From positions 1 through 12,326 of the forward strand of contig JAERMN010000044.1 of assembly GCA_016844625.1 (NCBI GenBank): DNA of 12,326 bases, written 5' to 3'. The stretch comes from Deltaproteobacteria bacterium (lineage in GTDB: Bacteria; Desulfobacterota; Binatia; UBA9968). Below are positions 11,556 through 12,326 of the stretch, in pieces. Positions within the stretch are counted from its first letter, which is position 1; each line of letters opens with the position of its first letter. The notes below the pieces were generated by a model. The model was given only the letters and a program-made list of their open reading frames with translations, did no database searches and was not told where the DNA came from. A program made the translations under genes and the position numbers.

Positions 11556-12326
11556 CTATATTTTGAACTTGCTTTCGATCTTGTCCTTGAATTCCTTGTC
11601 AAATGCGTTGACCGCGGGAAACTGATCCATCCACTTATAGGGTCGGCAGGCGTCGATCAGCACGCGATCGGAGGTGTAGCCGCGCGGTGAGCGCTCTTCG
11701 GGCGGCATCGCCGGTTCGCAAACCGACGCCCAGACGTCCTTGATAATGTCGATACCGCCGCGCACGTAGCAGCGCGTGGCGATGGCCCAAATCACTTCTC
11801 CCGGATTGGTAATATCGATGTCATCGTCGACCACGACGACAAATTTACCGCCGTAGGCGCCGGCGCGGGCGCCGGCGGCGACGAGCAGCGCTTGCTTGGC
11901 ATGACCAGCGTAGCGCTGTTTGATCGAAACGACGGTAAACGGTCCCGGCTGGCCGCCGTAAACAAAACCCCACACGCCTTTGACCTCCGGTATTCCCGCC
12001 TTTTCCAACTGCTCCCACAAAGTCGCGGCGCCGAGCGGCATGGGTAAATAACTCGCCGGCGGTTTGAGCGGCGGCGCGCCGAGCAGGATCGGATTGTTGC
12101 GATAATAAATTCGCTTCACCGTCATCACCGGCGTTTCGCCGACGTTTTCATCGGTGAAATATCCCGGCCACTCGCCGAACGGTCCTTCCTTCGGCATGTC
12201 TGCGTCTTTCATCGGCGGCAGTTCGCCCTCTAAAACGATTTCAGCATTGGCCGGAATCGGTAGGCCAGTCACCGCGCCGCGCGCGACGGCCACTGGCGCG
12301 CCCTGCAAGTAGCCGGCAAATTCAAA
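11556..12326 (-). CDS. UbiD-family decarboxylase, N-terminal part outside window
   Basis: Prenylated-FMN-dependent decarboxylase/carboxylase of the UbiD/Fdc family, which acts on aromatic or alpha,beta-unsaturated acids. The frame is open to the window edge (the first codons read FEFAGYLQGAPVAVARG), so about half of the ~480-500-residue protein is present, 256 codons. EGPFGEWPGYF carries the two catalytic glutamates at the E-x4-E spacing known from Fdc1 (E277/E282); the partner arginine lies upstream outside the window. FVVVVDDDIDITNPGEVIWAIATR is the C-terminal-domain signature that precedes the inter-subunit contacts. The tail is KEFKDKIESKFKI. UbiX-type prenyltransferase is not in the window. 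Whether it acts in ubiquinone synthesis or in aromatic-acid metabolism cannot be told; its accessory-looking context favours the latter by inference. Confidence 0.9.
   Translation of the reverse strand, partial: FEFAGYLQGAPVAVARGAVTGLPIPANAEIVLEGELPPMKDADMPKEGPFGEWPGYFTDENVGETPVMTVKRIYYRNNPILLGAPPLKPPASYLPMPLGAATLWEQLEKAGIPEVKGVWGFVYGGQPGPFTVVSIKQRYAGHAKQALLVAAGARAGAYGGKFVVVVDDDIDITNPGEVIWAIATRCYVRGGIDIIKDVWASVCEPAMPPEERSPRGYTSDRVLIDACRPYKWMDQFPAVNAFDKEFKDKIESKFKI

Overview
The window looks like a chromosomal segment of an uncultured, GC-rich bacterium. The mix of a Bug/TctC-type solute receptor, a UbiD-family decarboxylase, a three-gene cobalt nitrile hydratase/thiocyanate hydrolase cluster, GTP-dependent PEP carboxykinase and a monoderm-type HemQ suggests an environmental lineage of the Desulfobacterota/Binatota/Tectomicrobia kind. 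That placement is inference from gene content only. No rRNA or tRNA gene was seen.

Region 1 (1-896) is the 3' part of a tctC-like receptor gene. Region 2 (about 897-4416) is accessory DNA. It holds one orphan type I-E-like CRISPR repeat (969-997), a VapB/VapC-type toxin-antitoxin pair, a Phd/Zeta-type pair, and two fragments of a type I restriction system on the minus strand: the HsdS C-terminus and the HsdR N-terminus. Two direct copies of a ~117-bp repeat (1082-1198 and 4142-4258) enclose both toxin-antitoxin pairs and both restriction fragments. The hsdS reading frame is cut exactly where the second copy begins. The region reads as a repeat-bounded defence island that has decayed except for its addiction modules.

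Region 3 (4417-7457) is a tight plus-strand operon: pckG, then three genes in the order NHase-beta N-half, NHase-beta C-half, NHase-alpha. This is the scnB-scnA-scnC layout of thiocyanate hydrolase, and the alpha-type subunit carries the Co-type CTLCSC claw followed by YPRPILG. The Shine-Dalgarno sequence of the first hydratase gene overlaps the pckG stop codon, which couples central carbon metabolism to a nitrile/thiocyanate-type hydrolase. A hairpin terminator (7502-7551) closes the unit. A protein of unknown function and a J-domain/zinc-ribbon protein follow on the same strand.

Region 4 (9099-12326) is a minus-strand run read from right to left: UbiD-family decarboxylase (cut by the window edge), a DUF4126-like membrane protein, the coproheme decarboxylase HemQ/ChdC, and a short-chain dehydrogenase. 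Spacing is 102, 24 and 57 bp, so the last three at least may be cotranscribed.

Most of the window is ordinary metabolism. The places that deserve a second look are the repeat-bounded island with its restriction remnants and the pckG-hydratase operon.
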